A stretch of 64,000 bases of DNA from a bacterium (GCA_020444265.1 JAHLLH010000005.1:248001-312000), one strand, 5' to 3'. Positions 1 through 8,901 are shown, counted from the stretch's first letter. Numbers and translations are program-made. The notes: generated by a model from the sequence alone, not told the origin.

Positions 1-357
1 ATCTGGGCGAATTTGTACATGATTCTGCTCGGCGGGTCGCTGCTGTTTCTTTTCGCCTTCCTGCTGGTCTCTGTCAGCCTCGCGAAAGCCAACCTGACTG
101 GTTACCTGATCCTGCTCAAAACAGTCGCCATCCCATTCGCCCTGCTGATCGTTTCACTGGCCGGATTGAGCTACTCGATCCGTAAACTCCGCAGTTACGG
201 CTCCCTTCTTCCGCGTATCCTGCTGGCCCTGGTCGGTCTCATCGTCAGCGGCGGCCTCTTTTATCTTAACTTCGACCGCTTCCTTTTCGACGGTCTGGAT
301 GCCAGCCGTCTTTTCTACAACGAATTCCTCAACATGATCGCGCGGTTCAAGGCGTAA
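1..357 (+). CDS. C-terminal part of an integral membrane protein (5' end outside window)
   Basis: The reading frame is open from the first base of the window, so the start is probably missing. About 118 residues are visible, with three or four strongly hydrophobic segments separated by short basic loops (for example around the IRKLRSYG stretch), ending in a short polar tail. No family motif is recognisable, so the function is unknown. An internal ATG at 19 lacks a clear ribosome binding site, which favours a gene truncated by the window edge. It converges on the asparaginase gene. Confidence 0.6.
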   Translation: MWANLYMILLGGSLLFLFAFLLVSVSLAKANLTGYLILLKTVAIPFALLIVSLAGLSYSIRKLRSYGSLLPRILLALVGLIVSGGLFYLNFDRFLFDGLDASRLFYNEFLNMIARFKA

Positions 358-406
358 AAAAACGAAACTCACCATTCAGACGGGCTTCGAATCACGTTTC
401 CTGGAT

Positions 407-1855
407 CTATTCTGTAAACACCGCCAGGTGCATGTTGGCCCAGCGAATCGGTTGGCCCTCGAGGGAGGTGATGGTTACCGAAGTCCGTTTCGCCGGATCG
501 AGGTGGTGGAGTACGGTTTCAGTCACATCCAGGTAAAGGCTGGTGCCACGTTCTCCCTCAACACAGGGCAGGTTCCGTGACCCGGCAAAGCCGCTGGCAG
601 GATCGGTCGCATCGCCCGCCTTTCGGTTTAAGTGGGCACGTAGCTCGACAGCTTCCGCCTCCCCCGCATCGGTTGAAATGCCAGTGAGACGCAGGGTTGC
701 CCGCACAATGCGAGTGCCATCGAAATATCGTGCGGCAGGGAACGACCCCTTTGAACGGACGGTTCCTTCCGGCGTCGCTTCGCCCGGCCCGAATTCGAGG
801 TCAAACAGGCTTTCGTCCATCTCGCCGCGCAGGTTGATTTGCATCATCTCTTCGGCGGGGTAGAGTGAGGATTGGTCGGCCAGCAGCAGGGAGAGCTTGG
901 TCTGGGCGGCTTCCGGAGTCATGTCCATCCCGCTGATTACACCTCGTTCCAGCAGCCCAGTACTGACATCGTACTGCCCGAGACGGACCGTGCCAGCATA
1001 GCACTGAGTTACCGCCACCATCCCGACACCACGTTCGTAGGCCTCCCCGATGATGTCGAGAAACTCGCCCTTTGGTGCATTACCCGCGCCGTAGGCCTCT
1101 AGGACGACCCCTTTCAACCCTTCCGCCTGCAGAACCGTGCGGAACAGGCCGCTGTTCATCAAGGGTGACAATTCGAGTACCGCCACACCCTCGTCGAACT
1201 CCTTCCTTACCTCGAGGGCATGGTTGTCGGTCCTACGGATGAGCTCCTCATAAATCTCGATCTTGCTCCCTGCCGCGCCGAGTGGGGGGTAGTTGGGTGA
1301 GGTAAAACCGGTGTAGCCATCAGCATCGTATTTCGTGGCACGGCAACCACGCAGCAGGGTCTCGTGGAAGTAGATGCAGACTTCCGGGACCACCACAATC
1401 CCAAGTTGTTTCGCTGCAGCGATTTCGATGGCGGTGATCACATTCTGGTAGGCATCGGACCGTGTCGCGCTGATCGGGCGCTGTGATCCAGTGAGGATGA
1501 CCGGCTTGCTGAGATGGTCGAACATGAAGGAGAGCGCGCTAGCCGTGTAGGCCATGGTGTCCGTGCCATGCAAAATGACAAAGCCATCATATTTGTTGTA
1601 GTTCTTCTCAACCAGCGTGGCCATCTCCACCCAGTGGTCGGGTGTGATCAACGAGGAGTCGATGAACTCATCCATCGCGATCAGATCCACGGGAATGGTA
1701 ACCCCTTCGAGTTGAACGCTCCCACCCATCAGTTCCGGCATATGCTTGAGCAGCTCATCGGTTTCAGCCGGTTTGAGTGGGCTATTCGGATCATCCGGCC
1801 ATGTCCGAACCGACCCGATGGTCCCCCCGGTGTAAATCAGCAGCACTCCTGCCAT
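407..1855 (-). CDS. Type I-like L-asparaginase with extra C-terminal domain
   Basis: Hydrolyses L-asparagine to aspartate and ammonia; related to AnsA and GatD. The N-terminal TGGTIGS motif supplies the first catalytic Thr, and an HGTDTM motif near residue 95 supplies the second Thr/Asp pair. LTGSQRP and a Gly-rich AYGAGNAP loop follow. There is no signal peptide, so it is probably cytoplasmic. The protein is 482 residues, while type I enzymes are usually about 330-350. The extra roughly 130 C-terminal residues look beta-rich and resemble no asparaginase module I know. I chose the ATG at 1855 because GGAG lies 7 nt upstream and the protein then begins directly with the conserved strand; a longer in-frame start exists at 1903. 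Confidence 0.9.
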   Translation of the reverse strand: MAGVLLIYTGGTIGSVRTWPDDPNSPLKPAETDELLKHMPELMGGSVQLEGVTIPVDLIAMDEFIDSSLITPDHWVEMATLVEKNYNKYDGFVILHGTDTMAYTASALSFMFDHLSKPVILTGSQRPISATRSDAYQNVITAIEIAAAKQLGIVVVPEVCIYFHETLLRGCRATKYDADGYTGFTSPNYPPLGAAGSKIEIYEELIRRTDNHALEVRKEFDEGVAVLELSPLMNSGLFRTVLQAEGLKGVVLEAYGAGNAPKGEFLDIIGEAYERGVGMVAVTQCYAGTVRLGQYDVSTGLLERGVISGMDMTPEAAQTKLSLLLADQSSLYPAEEMMQINLRGEMDESLFDLEFGPGEATPEGTVRSKGSFPAARYFDGTRIVRATLRLTGISTDAGEAEAVELRAHLNRKAGDATDPASGFAGSRNLPCVEGERGTSLYLDVTETVLHHLDPAKRTSVTITSLEGQPIRWANMHLAVFTE

Positions 1856-2106
1856 GACACAACTCCATCTTCGATTCCCTGTTGATCTGAAATACACAAT
1901 CAAATGCGTTCATTCAAGTTCAGCATGTAAGCACCCGAGCCATGATTGGGAATCACTGTCCCCAAAAAAATGTTCGAATATCCTAACAACTCTTTCCATC
2001 ATCAGAAATCCCGCTTAGGTTAAGGGAACAACCCCGCGCACCTCGGAGCCGAAAACGTGGTGTCATCTCCTTTTCAAGGGAGGACTCCGCCAAAGATGGA
2101 GCTCCG

Positions 2107-3543
2107 ATGAAGCATCTCCTCGCACTGCTGCTCGTACTCGCACCTCTCTTCTCTCTTCGTGCGGACCTGATTCACATCCCGGATGACTATGCAACCATTC
2201 AAGCTGGGCTGGACGCTTCGGTGGATGGCGACACTGTGCTCGTTTCGCACGGTACCTGGATGGAAAATGTGATTGTGCGTTCCAAAAATGTCGTGCTCGC
2301 CAGCCAGTACATCTTTGACCAGAACCCGGAACATGTGCTGGAAACGATTATCGATGGGTCACAGGGAGCCTCTGCTGATACGGGCAGCACCGTCCTCTTT
2401 CACGACATCACAGGCACCGGCGCCGCATTGATAGGCTTCACGATTCAAGGTGGTGGCGGTTCACGGATTACAGGTGCGGGTGGCAGCCCTCGTGAGGGTG
2501 GAGGAATCCTTCTGTGGAATCCGACCATGCGGGAAGAGACCAATGTCCGTGTCGAATACAACCTGATTCGAGATAATTTTGTCGAACGGATTGGGGGTGT
2601 CTCGTATTACGGAGGCGGTGGGTTGAGCACGTGGCGGATCCATCTCATCTGCCAGGGGAACTACTTCCTCGACAATGGCAGCGATCAGTATGTCGGTGGA
2701 TTGGTCACCAATCTTGGAACCATTGAATTAACGAACAACCTGTTTGTCGGCAACTACTGCAATTCGAACTTTGGCGGCGGTGCGGCGATCTACCTCTACC
2801 AGGGTGGTGACAGCTTGCTGGTCGAAAACAACACCTTCAGCGGGAACTATCTGGCGGACATGGGTGCCGGAAACATCTTCATGATTTCGACCAATGCGCA
2901 CGCCATCTTCCGGAACAACCTGATGACCGAATTGGACCACCACTTCGGTATTATATCCGGTGCCACGCTTGAGGTGAGCTATTCCATGACACCTACCGTC
3001 ATCCCCTATCCGGGCGAAGGAAATGTGGCGGATACCGCTCGCTTTGTCGAGGATTCCTTCCTGCTGCAAGCGGATTCCCCAGGGATTGACATGGGGAACC
3101 CCGATCCGGCGTTCAACGATCCCGCCTCCGCCGCCCCGGAAGTGGCTCATTTCCCGGCGCGCGGTGGTCTGCGGAATGACCTGGGTGTTTATGGCGGGAC
3201 GGATGCACCCATGCACGAGCTGTTCGTCGCGCTCGAGACCTCGATTCGAAACGAGCGGGAGGATCACTCGCTGATCGATGGCTACCTGCTTTCGCCAGCC
3301 TACCCGAATCCCTTCAATGCGACCACTCGTTTCTCGGTGACCCTGCCTTCATCCCAGCCGGTTGTCTTGTCGGTGTACAACCTGGTGGGTCAGGAAGTGA
3401 TGCGTCTTGTCGACCATCCCCTCGCAGCGGGTTCCCATTCTTACTCCCTGAATAGCACACGTTGGCCCAGTGGCACCTATTTCATATCAGCCAACTTGGG
3501 CCAGGGTGGTACTCAGATGCAGCGCATAACCCTGTTGAAGTAA
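2107..3543 (+). CDS. Secreted right-handed beta-helix protein with C-terminal sorting tail
   Basis: 478 residues. An N-terminal signal peptide (KHLLALLLVLAPLFSL) is followed by the IPDDYATIQAGLDA opening typical of parallel beta-helix (pectate-lyase-like) proteins. Asn/Gly-rich coils resembling PbH1 repeats fill the middle (NNLFVGN, NNTFSGN). The last ~85 residues form a sorting-type domain: PAYPNPFNATTRF, then LSVYNLVGQEV and a terminal GTYF...ITLLK strand. It is probably exported and surface-attached or released; the substrate is unknown. GGAG sits 5 nt before the ATG. A 13-bp inverted repeat follows the stop codon. Confidence 0.8.
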   Translation: MKHLLALLLVLAPLFSLRADLIHIPDDYATIQAGLDASVDGDTVLVSHGTWMENVIVRSKNVVLASQYIFDQNPEHVLETIIDGSQGASADTGSTVLFHDITGTGAALIGFTIQGGGGSRITGAGGSPREGGGILLWNPTMREETNVRVEYNLIRDNFVERIGGVSYYGGGGLSTWRIHLICQGNYFLDNGSDQYVGGLVTNLGTIELTNNLFVGNYCNSNFGGGAAIYLYQGGDSLLVENNTFSGNYLADMGAGNIFMISTNAHAIFRNNLMTELDHHFGIISGATLEVSYSMTPTVIPYPGEGNVADTARFVEDSFLLQADSPGIDMGNPDPAFNDPASAAPEVAHFPARGGLRNDLGVYGGTDAPMHELFVALETSIRNEREDHSLIDGYLLSPAYPNPFNATTRFSVTLPSSQPVVLSVYNLVGQEVMRLVDHPLAAGSHSYSLNSTRWPSGTYFISANLGQGGTQMQRITLLK

Positions 3544-3558
3544 GAGAACCATCGTTTG

Positions 3559-3606
3559 CAGGATTCCGTCGCTGCTTCCACTCGGGACGGTATCGACGGA
3601 ATCCTG
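3559..3606. repeat. 13-bp perfect inverted repeat after the beta-helix gene
   Basis: Arms at 3559-3571 and 3594-3606 are perfectly complementary (CAGGATTCCGTCG and its reverse complement), with a 22-nt loop. It begins 16 nt after the stop codon of the beta-helix gene. No U-tract follows, so it is not a canonical intrinsic terminator. It may stabilise the 3' end or be a REP-like palindrome. Confidence 0.5.
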
Positions 3607-3714
3607 TGAATGATGAAAAATATGCCGATGAATATTCAATCGGTTTGCACCCTCTGAAAAGGGCACCTAGCTTGACAAAGAGCCGGTGGTGCTACCGCCC
3701 CATCCGGAGATGTG

Positions 3715-5271
3715 ATGATCCTACCCCGCAGCTTGTTGAAAACGATTCTCCTCTTCTCCCTTCTCGTATTCCTCGCGGGTTGCGGGACTACTCCACCCGA
3801 CACTCTCACACCTGACATTTCGAGTGACGATCTGCAAGCGATGATCGCGCACCTTGCCTCCGATGCGATGGAGGGACGGCGTGCCGGGACCCGTGGCTTT
3901 GATTATGCGGCGGAGTACGCCGCCCAGGTTTTCGAACAGATCGGCTGCGAACAACCCTTCCTCGATGAAAGGGGGAAACCAACCTGGTTCCAACCCGTTC
4001 CGCTGGTGCACATCGAGTATGGGCGAAAGAACGGTATTTCAATTCGCACAGTAGAAGGGGATAGCAGCTTTGGACGAGGAGTAGACGGCCTTGTCTTCAT
4101 CGCACCCGGGCAGCAAGCTCCTCCAGATGCCCCCATCACTCCCATCTTCGTCGGCTATGGCATCCATGAGCCTGACCTGGGCTGGGATGACTTCGAGGGG
4201 CTGGATCTGCGCGGTAAGGTTGTGGTTGTTCTGCAGGGCTACCCGGACGACATTGATGCTACTGCCACCCTGCCAGACACACTTGTCAAACATTACGAAG
4301 GCTGGTCTGGATTGGGCTTCGGGTTGAGTACAAGGAAGCGAATCGCGCTGGCAGAACAGGAGGTTGCCGGGGTACTTGTTCTCCCAAGCCGTCGCCTGCT
4401 GGCACGCTGGGGCACCCTCCGTTACCACGAGCACTGGTTCGACCTGCTGCCCGAGATCGATGATCGCGACCAACCAGCCGACCCACCCTACCCGATCGTA
4501 GTGCTGCCACGAGAAGCGGTCCGTCACATGTTCAAAAACCGTGACTTCAACCCACTTAGCCGAACGGGTACTCCCAAGCGTGGGCCAATGAATGGTATTG
4601 AAATCACGTGGCGCTACGATGTCAAACGGACCGCGGTCCTCTCCCACAATATCGGTGGTTTTGTACCGGGTTTTGACCCCGAATTAGCTGGACAAGTGGT
4701 GGTTTCGATGGCCCATCTCGACCATCTCGGGATGCGAGAAGGGGGCATCTACAACGGTGCGAATGACAATGCCAGCGGATCGGTGGCGGTACTCGAAGCG
4801 GCGGGTGCCTTTGCCGACCAGCCTGGTGCGAGAAGCAGCCTTTTCCTGCTGACAACCGCCGAAGAGGTTGGTTTCTGGGGCAGCTTGCGATTTGTCCAGG
4901 ATGCACCCTTACCTCTCGACTCGATTCGAGCCGTGGTCAACTTCGACGAGGCGGGCATCCTTGCGGACTTCAATCGTGTCGAAGGGATCGGGGATTCGAT
5001 CTTTGCTGTCCCCCTGAAGGTCGGAGCACGTACACATTCGCTGGAAGAGCCGTGGTTCAAACTCGCTGGATCACGTGGCACGTCGATCTTCAAACGAAGC
5101 GATCATTATAACTTCGCGCGACGAGGGATCCCCAGTCTCTTCCTCTGGACCGGCCACTTCCCCGAATACCATTCCACCGTCGATGACCTCGACCGGATCG
5201 ACCCTGTGGTTCTGTACGAATCGACCCTCCTGCTGGAGGGGTTGCTGCGCGAGCTGACGAACCAGCAGTGA
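3715..5271 (+). CDS. M28-family zinc metallopeptidase, lipoprotein, with PA-type insert
   Basis: 518 residues. The signal sequence ends in a lipobox (FLAGC, Cys23), so the enzyme is probably membrane-anchored outside the cytoplasm. Residues ~130-200 (FVGYGI, DLRGKVVVVLQG) match a protease-associated domain inserted before the catalytic core. The M28 metal ligands are visible in order: HLDHLG, NGANDNASG, the EE pair in TTAEEVGFWGS, the Asp in NFDEAG, and the His in SDHYNF. It likely acts as an aminopeptidase or carboxypeptidase on peptides. The ATG at 3715 was preferred over the GTG one codon upstream because GGAG lies 5 nt away. Confidence 0.88.
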   Translation: MILPRSLLKTILLFSLLVFLAGCGTTPPDTLTPDISSDDLQAMIAHLASDAMEGRRAGTRGFDYAAEYAAQVFEQIGCEQPFLDERGKPTWFQPVPLVHIEYGRKNGISIRTVEGDSSFGRGVDGLVFIAPGQQAPPDAPITPIFVGYGIHEPDLGWDDFEGLDLRGKVVVVLQGYPDDIDATATLPDTLVKHYEGWSGLGFGLSTRKRIALAEQEVAGVLVLPSRRLLARWGTLRYHEHWFDLLPEIDDRDQPADPPYPIVVLPREAVRHMFKNRDFNPLSRTGTPKRGPMNGIEITWRYDVKRTAVLSHNIGGFVPGFDPELAGQVVVSMAHLDHLGMREGGIYNGANDNASGSVAVLEAAGAFADQPGARSSLFLLTTAEEVGFWGSLRFVQDAPLPLDSIRAVVNFDEAGILADFNRVEGIGDSIFAVPLKVGARTHSLEEPWFKLAGSRGTSIFKRSDHYNFARRGIPSLFLWTGHFPEYHSTVDDLDRIDPVVLYESTLLLEGLLRELTNQQ

Positions 5272-5366
5272 TCCTGCGAGCTCCCCGCGGCCAACTAGTG
5301 GACTGGTTTTTGCAAGGTTACCTTCCAAGTATTGCAGCTGTTCCGATTTTGTACACCGGGGGTTTT

Positions 5367-6224
5367 GTGGCTGGCCAGCTATCAACAACACCGTTCAAAA
5401 CCTGTACCCTATGCTCGCACTGCTGGTGTGAGATGCAGTCCTTTCTCGAAGATCACACTCTTCGTCTAGAGGGATACCAGGCATCATTTGTGAACCCCGA
5501 AAAAGGATTGTTTCTATTCACGCACGTAGATCATGAATGTGGGACAACCCTCTCCATCCGCGCTGGATTGCTGAAAGAACTGGCACCCAATACCCATGTG
5601 GATGTGAACCACACCGGACAGGATGGATGCCCGGGGTACTGCCTTGACGAACATAATTTCGACAAGTGTGACCAGGTGTGCGATATGCGTTGGGTACGCG
5701 ACCTGCTGCCCCTGCTGGAGAAACACGAACTGACCCCGGCACGGATGGAGCAGCTGAAAAACGACCCGATGGTACGTATCGACGTATCGCCCGAACGGAG
5801 GAAACCCGGGATGGTTCATTTGGAGTGGAAACCTGCCTACAGTGTGGGCATTGAAAAATTTGACAATCAGCACAAACAGCTGTTTGATATTGTCAACCAG
5901 ATGGGTGAAAGCATCAGCAAGGGTGAAGATCATGACACCCTGCGGGCCATCTTCAAGAAATTGATCGAATACACACGCATCCATTTCCGGGACGAGGAAG
6001 CCAACCTGCTGATGTATGGGTACGAAAATTATCACGAGCACAAACTCGAGCATGATGAGCTCGTTGCCCAGGTCGTCGATTTTGCCCTCGATTTTTGCGC
6101 CAACCCGGAGATGACGCTCAAGACCATGACCTTCCTCGAAGGATGGATCATCGGTCATATCCTGGGGACGGATAAGGGGTATACGGAACTGCTGAAAGAG
6201 AAAGATATCATCGACTGGGAATGA
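5367..6224 (+). CDS. Cys-rich domain fused to bacteriohemerythrin
   Basis: About 285 residues. The C-terminal ~135 residues are a bacteriohemerythrin, an O2-binding diiron four-helix bundle. The ligands are present: His in DNQHKQLF, HFRDEE, HEHKLEH and the HxxxxD of GHILGTD. The N-terminal ~140 residues share a distinctive layout with the protein at 7140-7517: a CSHC pair, an HVDHEC motif, then C-x3-C-x8-C-x3-C-x-MRWVRDL. This layout suggests a metal or redox centre feeding or sensing the diiron site. The start is uncertain. GTG 5367 has a GGGGG 4 nt upstream and matches the length of the paralogue; GTG 5268 overlaps the peptidase stop codon. There is no signal peptide. Confidence 0.8.
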   Translation: MAGQLSTTPFKTCTLCSHCWCEMQSFLEDHTLRLEGYQASFVNPEKGLFLFTHVDHECGTTLSIRAGLLKELAPNTHVDVNHTGQDGCPGYCLDEHNFDKCDQVCDMRWVRDLLPLLEKHELTPARMEQLKNDPMVRIDVSPERRKPGMVHLEWKPAYSVGIEKFDNQHKQLFDIVNQMGESISKGEDHDTLRAIFKKLIEYTRIHFRDEEANLLMYGYENYHEHKLEHDELVAQVVDFALDFCANPEMTLKTMTFLEGWIIGHILGTDKGYTELLKEKDIIDWE

Positions 6225-6248
6225 GCCAATCCCGGTCGATGGTTTCAG

Positions 6249-6275
6249 AACCCGACTTGTAAGCAAGTAGGGTTT
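6249..6275 (+). terminator. Probable terminator of the hemerythrin-fusion gene
   Basis: Two 5-bp stem blocks (AACCC/GGGTT and ACTTG/CAAGT) separated by one unpaired position surround a TAAG loop and are followed by a short T run. It lies 25 nt after the stop codon. Confidence 0.5.
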
Positions 6276-6309
6276 ATAGATGTAGGTCGGGGCTTGCCTG
6301 CCTGTGGAT

Positions 6310-6408
6310 GGTTTCCAACCCCGGCACGGTCCGGCAGCTGCCGGACGTTCATTTTAAGAAGGTGTCAAGGGCCCTGAGGCCCCTTCTCGGTCGCCGGGGT
6401 TGGAAACC
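6310..6408. repeat. Long inverted repeat with nested 18-nt palindrome
   Basis: 16-bp arms at 6310-6325 (GGTTTCCAACCCCGGC) and 6393-6408 are perfectly complementary. Between them lies a perfect 18-nt palindrome (6329-6346). GTAGG and CCTAC bases further out extend the symmetry. The outer right end reaches the 3' end of the acetyltransferase gene. It looks like a dispersed REP-type intergenic element. Confidence 0.6.
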
Positions 6409-6413
6409 CTGGC

Positions 6414-6860
6414 CTACGCTTGATACGGCGCATCCTCAACCAGACGTTTCCCCCAACCGACGATCTCGTTGTCCACGTACCCGATCGCATCGTAGAAGCG
6501 GATCACCTTCTCGTTGCCGATGCGCACTTCCAGGTTGATCTTCGGTGCGCCCTGTTCGCGCAGGTAGGTCTCGGCGGCATCCATCATCTGCTCGCCAAAT
6601 CCATGACGCTGCATCTCCGGGTGAACCGCGAGGTAGTAGATCCAGCCACGATGGCCATCATAGCCCGCCATCACCGACGCCACCAGCTTCCCTTCCACCT
6701 CCCCGATGAGAAAGCCGTCCGGGCTGTGGGCCAGCTTCCGGTCGATGTCCTGCTTTGGGTTGTTCCAGGGGCGTGTCAGGCCGCAATCGATCCAGAGTTG
6801 GATCAAATCCGCTTCATCAGATGGGCGACAGGTGCGAATGGTGAGCACAGGGTGGGGCAT
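6414..6860 (-). CDS. ypeA: GNAT-family N-acetyltransferase, YpeA type
   Basis: 148 residues, close to E. coli YpeA (about 141), which it resembles through RPWNNPKQDIDRK near the N-terminus, then GYDGHRGWIYYLAVHPEMQRHGFG (given here as a region, about residues 75-98) and the terminal GKRLVEDAPY. The Q-R-H-G-F-G stretch is the acetyl-CoA pyrophosphate loop. The acceptor substrate is unknown. Start chosen at 6860, where GGAGG lies 4 nt upstream; the open frame extends 37 codons further without support. Confidence 0.85.
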   Translation of the reverse strand: MPHPVLTIRTCRPSDEADLIQLWIDCGLTRPWNNPKQDIDRKLAHSPDGFLIGEVEGKLVASVMAGYDGHRGWIYYLAVHPEMQRHGFGEQMMDAAETYLREQGAPKINLEVRIGNEKVIRFYDAIGYVDNEIVGWGKRLVEDAPYQA

Positions 6861-6882
6861 GAAACCTCCGGCATTTACCTGG

Positions 6883-6902
6883 CCCGACACTTCAGTGTCG
6901 GG
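6883..6902. repeat. Perfect 9-bp stem-loop upstream of ypeA
   Basis: CCCGACACT / AGTGTCGGG separated by two bases, followed on the plus strand by TTTCTT. It sits 22 bp upstream of the ypeA start, in its leader on the minus strand. It could be a plus-strand terminator or a short dispersed palindrome. Confidence 0.45.
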
Positions 6903-7139
6903 TTTCTTCGGAAGGAAAAGGGCTCCCTCCCGCCGGAATTTCAATGTAAACCAAGTTCTTGGTCGTAGCAAGACCGCTAGAGTTTACAGAGCCTACAGAC
7001 GCTCTTTCCACTCCAACAAGAAATTCACATTGTGATACCCATCACTCCAGATTCGCCGATTTACGGAATTGGTACGGGGTTTGCAGAATTGTTAGGCAAA
7101 GGGGGACGATGTCTTGTTTCAATACAGGAGGGCCCCACG

Positions 7140-7517
7140 ATGATCAGCACCCAGGTTTTTGCCCATTGTTCGAACTGTGGCGCGGGTTGGAGCACGGTGG
7201 AGGACTTCGTTTCTGACCCCTCCATCGAGTTAATCGGCTGCCAGGCCTCGCTGTTGAGCCCGGAACGCAGTGTGTACGTTTTTGCCCACCATGGGCACGA
7301 ATGTGACGATACCGTTGAGGTTCACGCGGGCGCGTTAAAGGACTTCGCCTTCAATCTCGACCTGACAGCCCGTGCCGCGGGCGGCCCCACCTGCAACCAT
7401 GCCTGCTTCGCCAGCGGCGACCTCGCACCCTGCGCCGTCAACTGCTACATGCGCTGGGTCCGTGACCTCATCCCCATGCTGCAAAACAAAACCCTCGTCG
7501 TCCGTCGAGCGGGGTGA
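7140..7517 (+). CDS. Stand-alone Cys-rich domain protein, paralogue of the hemerythrin N-terminus
   Basis: 125 residues, unrecognised family. It aligns along its whole length with the N-terminal domain of the hemerythrin fusion at 5367-6224: CSNC, G-C-QAS...PE, HHGHEC, then C-x3-C-x8-C-x3-C-x-MRWVRDLIPML. The conserved Cys and His pattern suggests binding of metal, iron-sulfur or haem. No signal peptide or membrane segment is present. GGAGGG lies 7 nt upstream of ATG 7140, which decides the start. A strong intrinsic terminator follows at 7541. Confidence 0.75.
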   Translation: MISTQVFAHCSNCGAGWSTVEDFVSDPSIELIGCQASLLSPERSVYVFAHHGHECDDTVEVHAGALKDFAFNLDLTARAAGGPTCNHACFASGDLAPCAVNCYMRWVRDLIPMLQNKTLVVRRAG

Positions 7518-7540
7518 TTTGATACGATAGTGTTTGATTG

Positions 7541-7572
7541 GCCCGGGCAATCTCCGTTGCCCGGGTTTCTTC
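7541..7572 (+). terminator. Intrinsic terminator of the Cys-rich protein gene
   Basis: CCCGGGCAA / TTGCCCGGG stem with a 6-nt loop followed by TTTCTT, 24 nt after the stop codon. Its distal half overlaps the first unit of the 46-bp tandem repeat. Confidence 0.75.
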
Positions 7573-7697
7573 ACTTTATCTGCTCCGTGGAAGCAGTCTG
7601 GCGTACCCGGGTTTCTTCACTTTATCCGCTCCGTCGAAGCAGTCTGACTTGCCTTGGCTCGTTCACATTAGCTGCTCCGCTCAAGCAGTGAGAGTCA
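7560..7697. repeat. 46-bp tandem repeat, three units
   Basis: Units at 7560-7605 and 7606-7651 are nearly identical, both beginning CCCGGGTTTCTTCACTTTAT and carrying a CTCCGT...GAAGCAGTCTG core. A third unit at 7652-7697 is diverged but keeps the 46-bp length and the GCTCCGC...AAGCAGT core. No reading frame is conserved. Confidence 0.7.
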
Positions 7698-8031
7698 TTC
7701 GTCGCCTGCGATTGTTTCCCAACCCTTCCCGACCACCTCACCACCGTGGCGATTGCGACTAAATCTTTCGGCATTCGATAGAAAGTGAAGAAACCCTGCC
7801 AACAAGATTGGCAGGGCCACGCACCCCTCCGCCCGTTTCACGCACGATACACGGGCAGGATGCCCGTGCTACACACACCCCTGGCCCGTGCCTGCGGCCC
7901 TGGGCTATCCTGTTTTCAAACCTTCCCGCGCCCAGGCGCGAAACATGGTTGCCGGATTCAAGAATCCGGCCTGCACTAAAAAGCCCCATCCATTTGGATG
8001 GGGCTTGGACGTTCGATGTACACCGGATCGT
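7698..8031. other. Non-coding interval rich in short palindromes
   Basis: No convincing gene. Moving rightwards it holds a 9-bp stem (7794-7816) followed on the minus strand by GGGTTTCTTCACTTT; a CACGGGCA/TGCCCGTG palindrome (7850-7868), part of the dispersed element whose chance translation reads GQDARAT in many genomes; a GCCGGATTC/GAATCCGGC palindrome (7951-7970); and the sucCD terminator. Confidence 0.6.
7981..8006 (-). terminator. Intrinsic terminator of sucCD
   Basis: Perfect 11-bp stem (AAGCCCCATCC and complement) with a 4-nt loop. On the minus strand it is followed by a run of T, 25 nt beyond the sucD stop codon. Confidence 0.88.
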
Positions 8032-8901
8032 CTATCCCAGCGATTCCTTCATCAGCTTGCCGATCTCGGCCGGGGTCTTGGAGACGCGGATGCCCGCATC
8101 TTCGAGGGCGGCCATCTTTTCGGCGGCGGTGCCTTTGCCGCCGGAGATGATCGCACCAGCGTGGCCCATGCGGCGTCCCGGAGGGGCGGTCGCACCGGCG
8201 ATGAAGCTGACGACGGGCTTCTTGAAGTTGGCCTTGATGTACTCGGCGGCCGCTTCTTCCGCGCCACCACCGATTTCGCCAATCATGACCACACCCTCCG
8301 TCTCATCGTCCTCGTTGAAGAGTTTCAACAGGTCGGTGAAGGTGGAGCCGATGATCGGGTCGCCGCCGATACCAACCGCCGAGGTCTGGCCGAGGCCGTA
8401 CTCAGTGAGCTGGTGCACCGCTTCGTAGGTCAGGGTGCCGGAGCGGCTGATCAGGCCAATGCTGCCGGGTTTGTGAATGAAACCGGGCATGATGCCGATC
8501 TTCGCCTGGCCCGGGGTGATGATGCCGGGGCAGTTGGGACCGATCAGACGGGTCTTGGATTGGCTGAGCTTCGTCTTCACCGTCAGCATATCCTTGACCG
8601 GCACGCCTTCGGTGATGCAGACCACCAAGTCCACACCAGCGTCGATCGCTTCCAGGATGCCATCGGCCGCGAAGGGCGGCGGGACAAAGATGACGGACGC
8701 ATTCGCGCCAGTCTCTTCGACCGCTTCAGCAACGCTGTTGAAAACCGGACGATCGAGGTGCATCTGGCCGCCCTTACCGGGGGTCACACCGGCGACCACA
8801 TTGGTGCCGTACTCGATCATCTGCTCGGTATGAAAGCTTCCTTCGCCGCCCGTGATGCCCTGGACGACGAGACGGGTATCTTTGTTAACGAGGATCGACA
8901 T
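8032..8901 (-). CDS. sucD: Succinate-CoA ligase (ADP/GDP-forming) subunit alpha
   Basis: 289 residues, the standard length. Forms the SucCD complex that interconverts succinyl-CoA and succinate with substrate-level phosphorylation in the TCA cycle. The N-terminal CoA-binding Rossmann domain contains [10 protein letters not shown] and VTPGKGG. The phosphorylated active-site His lies in [11 protein letters not shown] near residue 241. GPNCPGII is also conserved. The ATG at 8901 abuts the sucC stop codon with no gap, so translation is probably coupled. Confidence 0.97.
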   Translation of the reverse strand: MSILVNKDTRLVVQGITGGEGSFHTEQMIEYGTNVVAGVTPGKGGQMHLDRPVFNSVAEAVEETGANASVIFVPPPFAADGILEAIDAGVDLVVCITEGVPVKDMLTVKTKLSQSKTRLIGPNCPGIITPGQAKIGIMPGFIHKPGSIGLISRSGTLTYEAVHQLTEYGLGQTSAVGIGGDPIIGSTFTDLLKLFNEDDETEGVVMIGEIGGGAEEAAAEYIKANFKKPVVSFIAGATAPPGRRMGHAGAIISGGKGTAAEKMAALEDAGIRVSKTPAEIGKLMKESLG

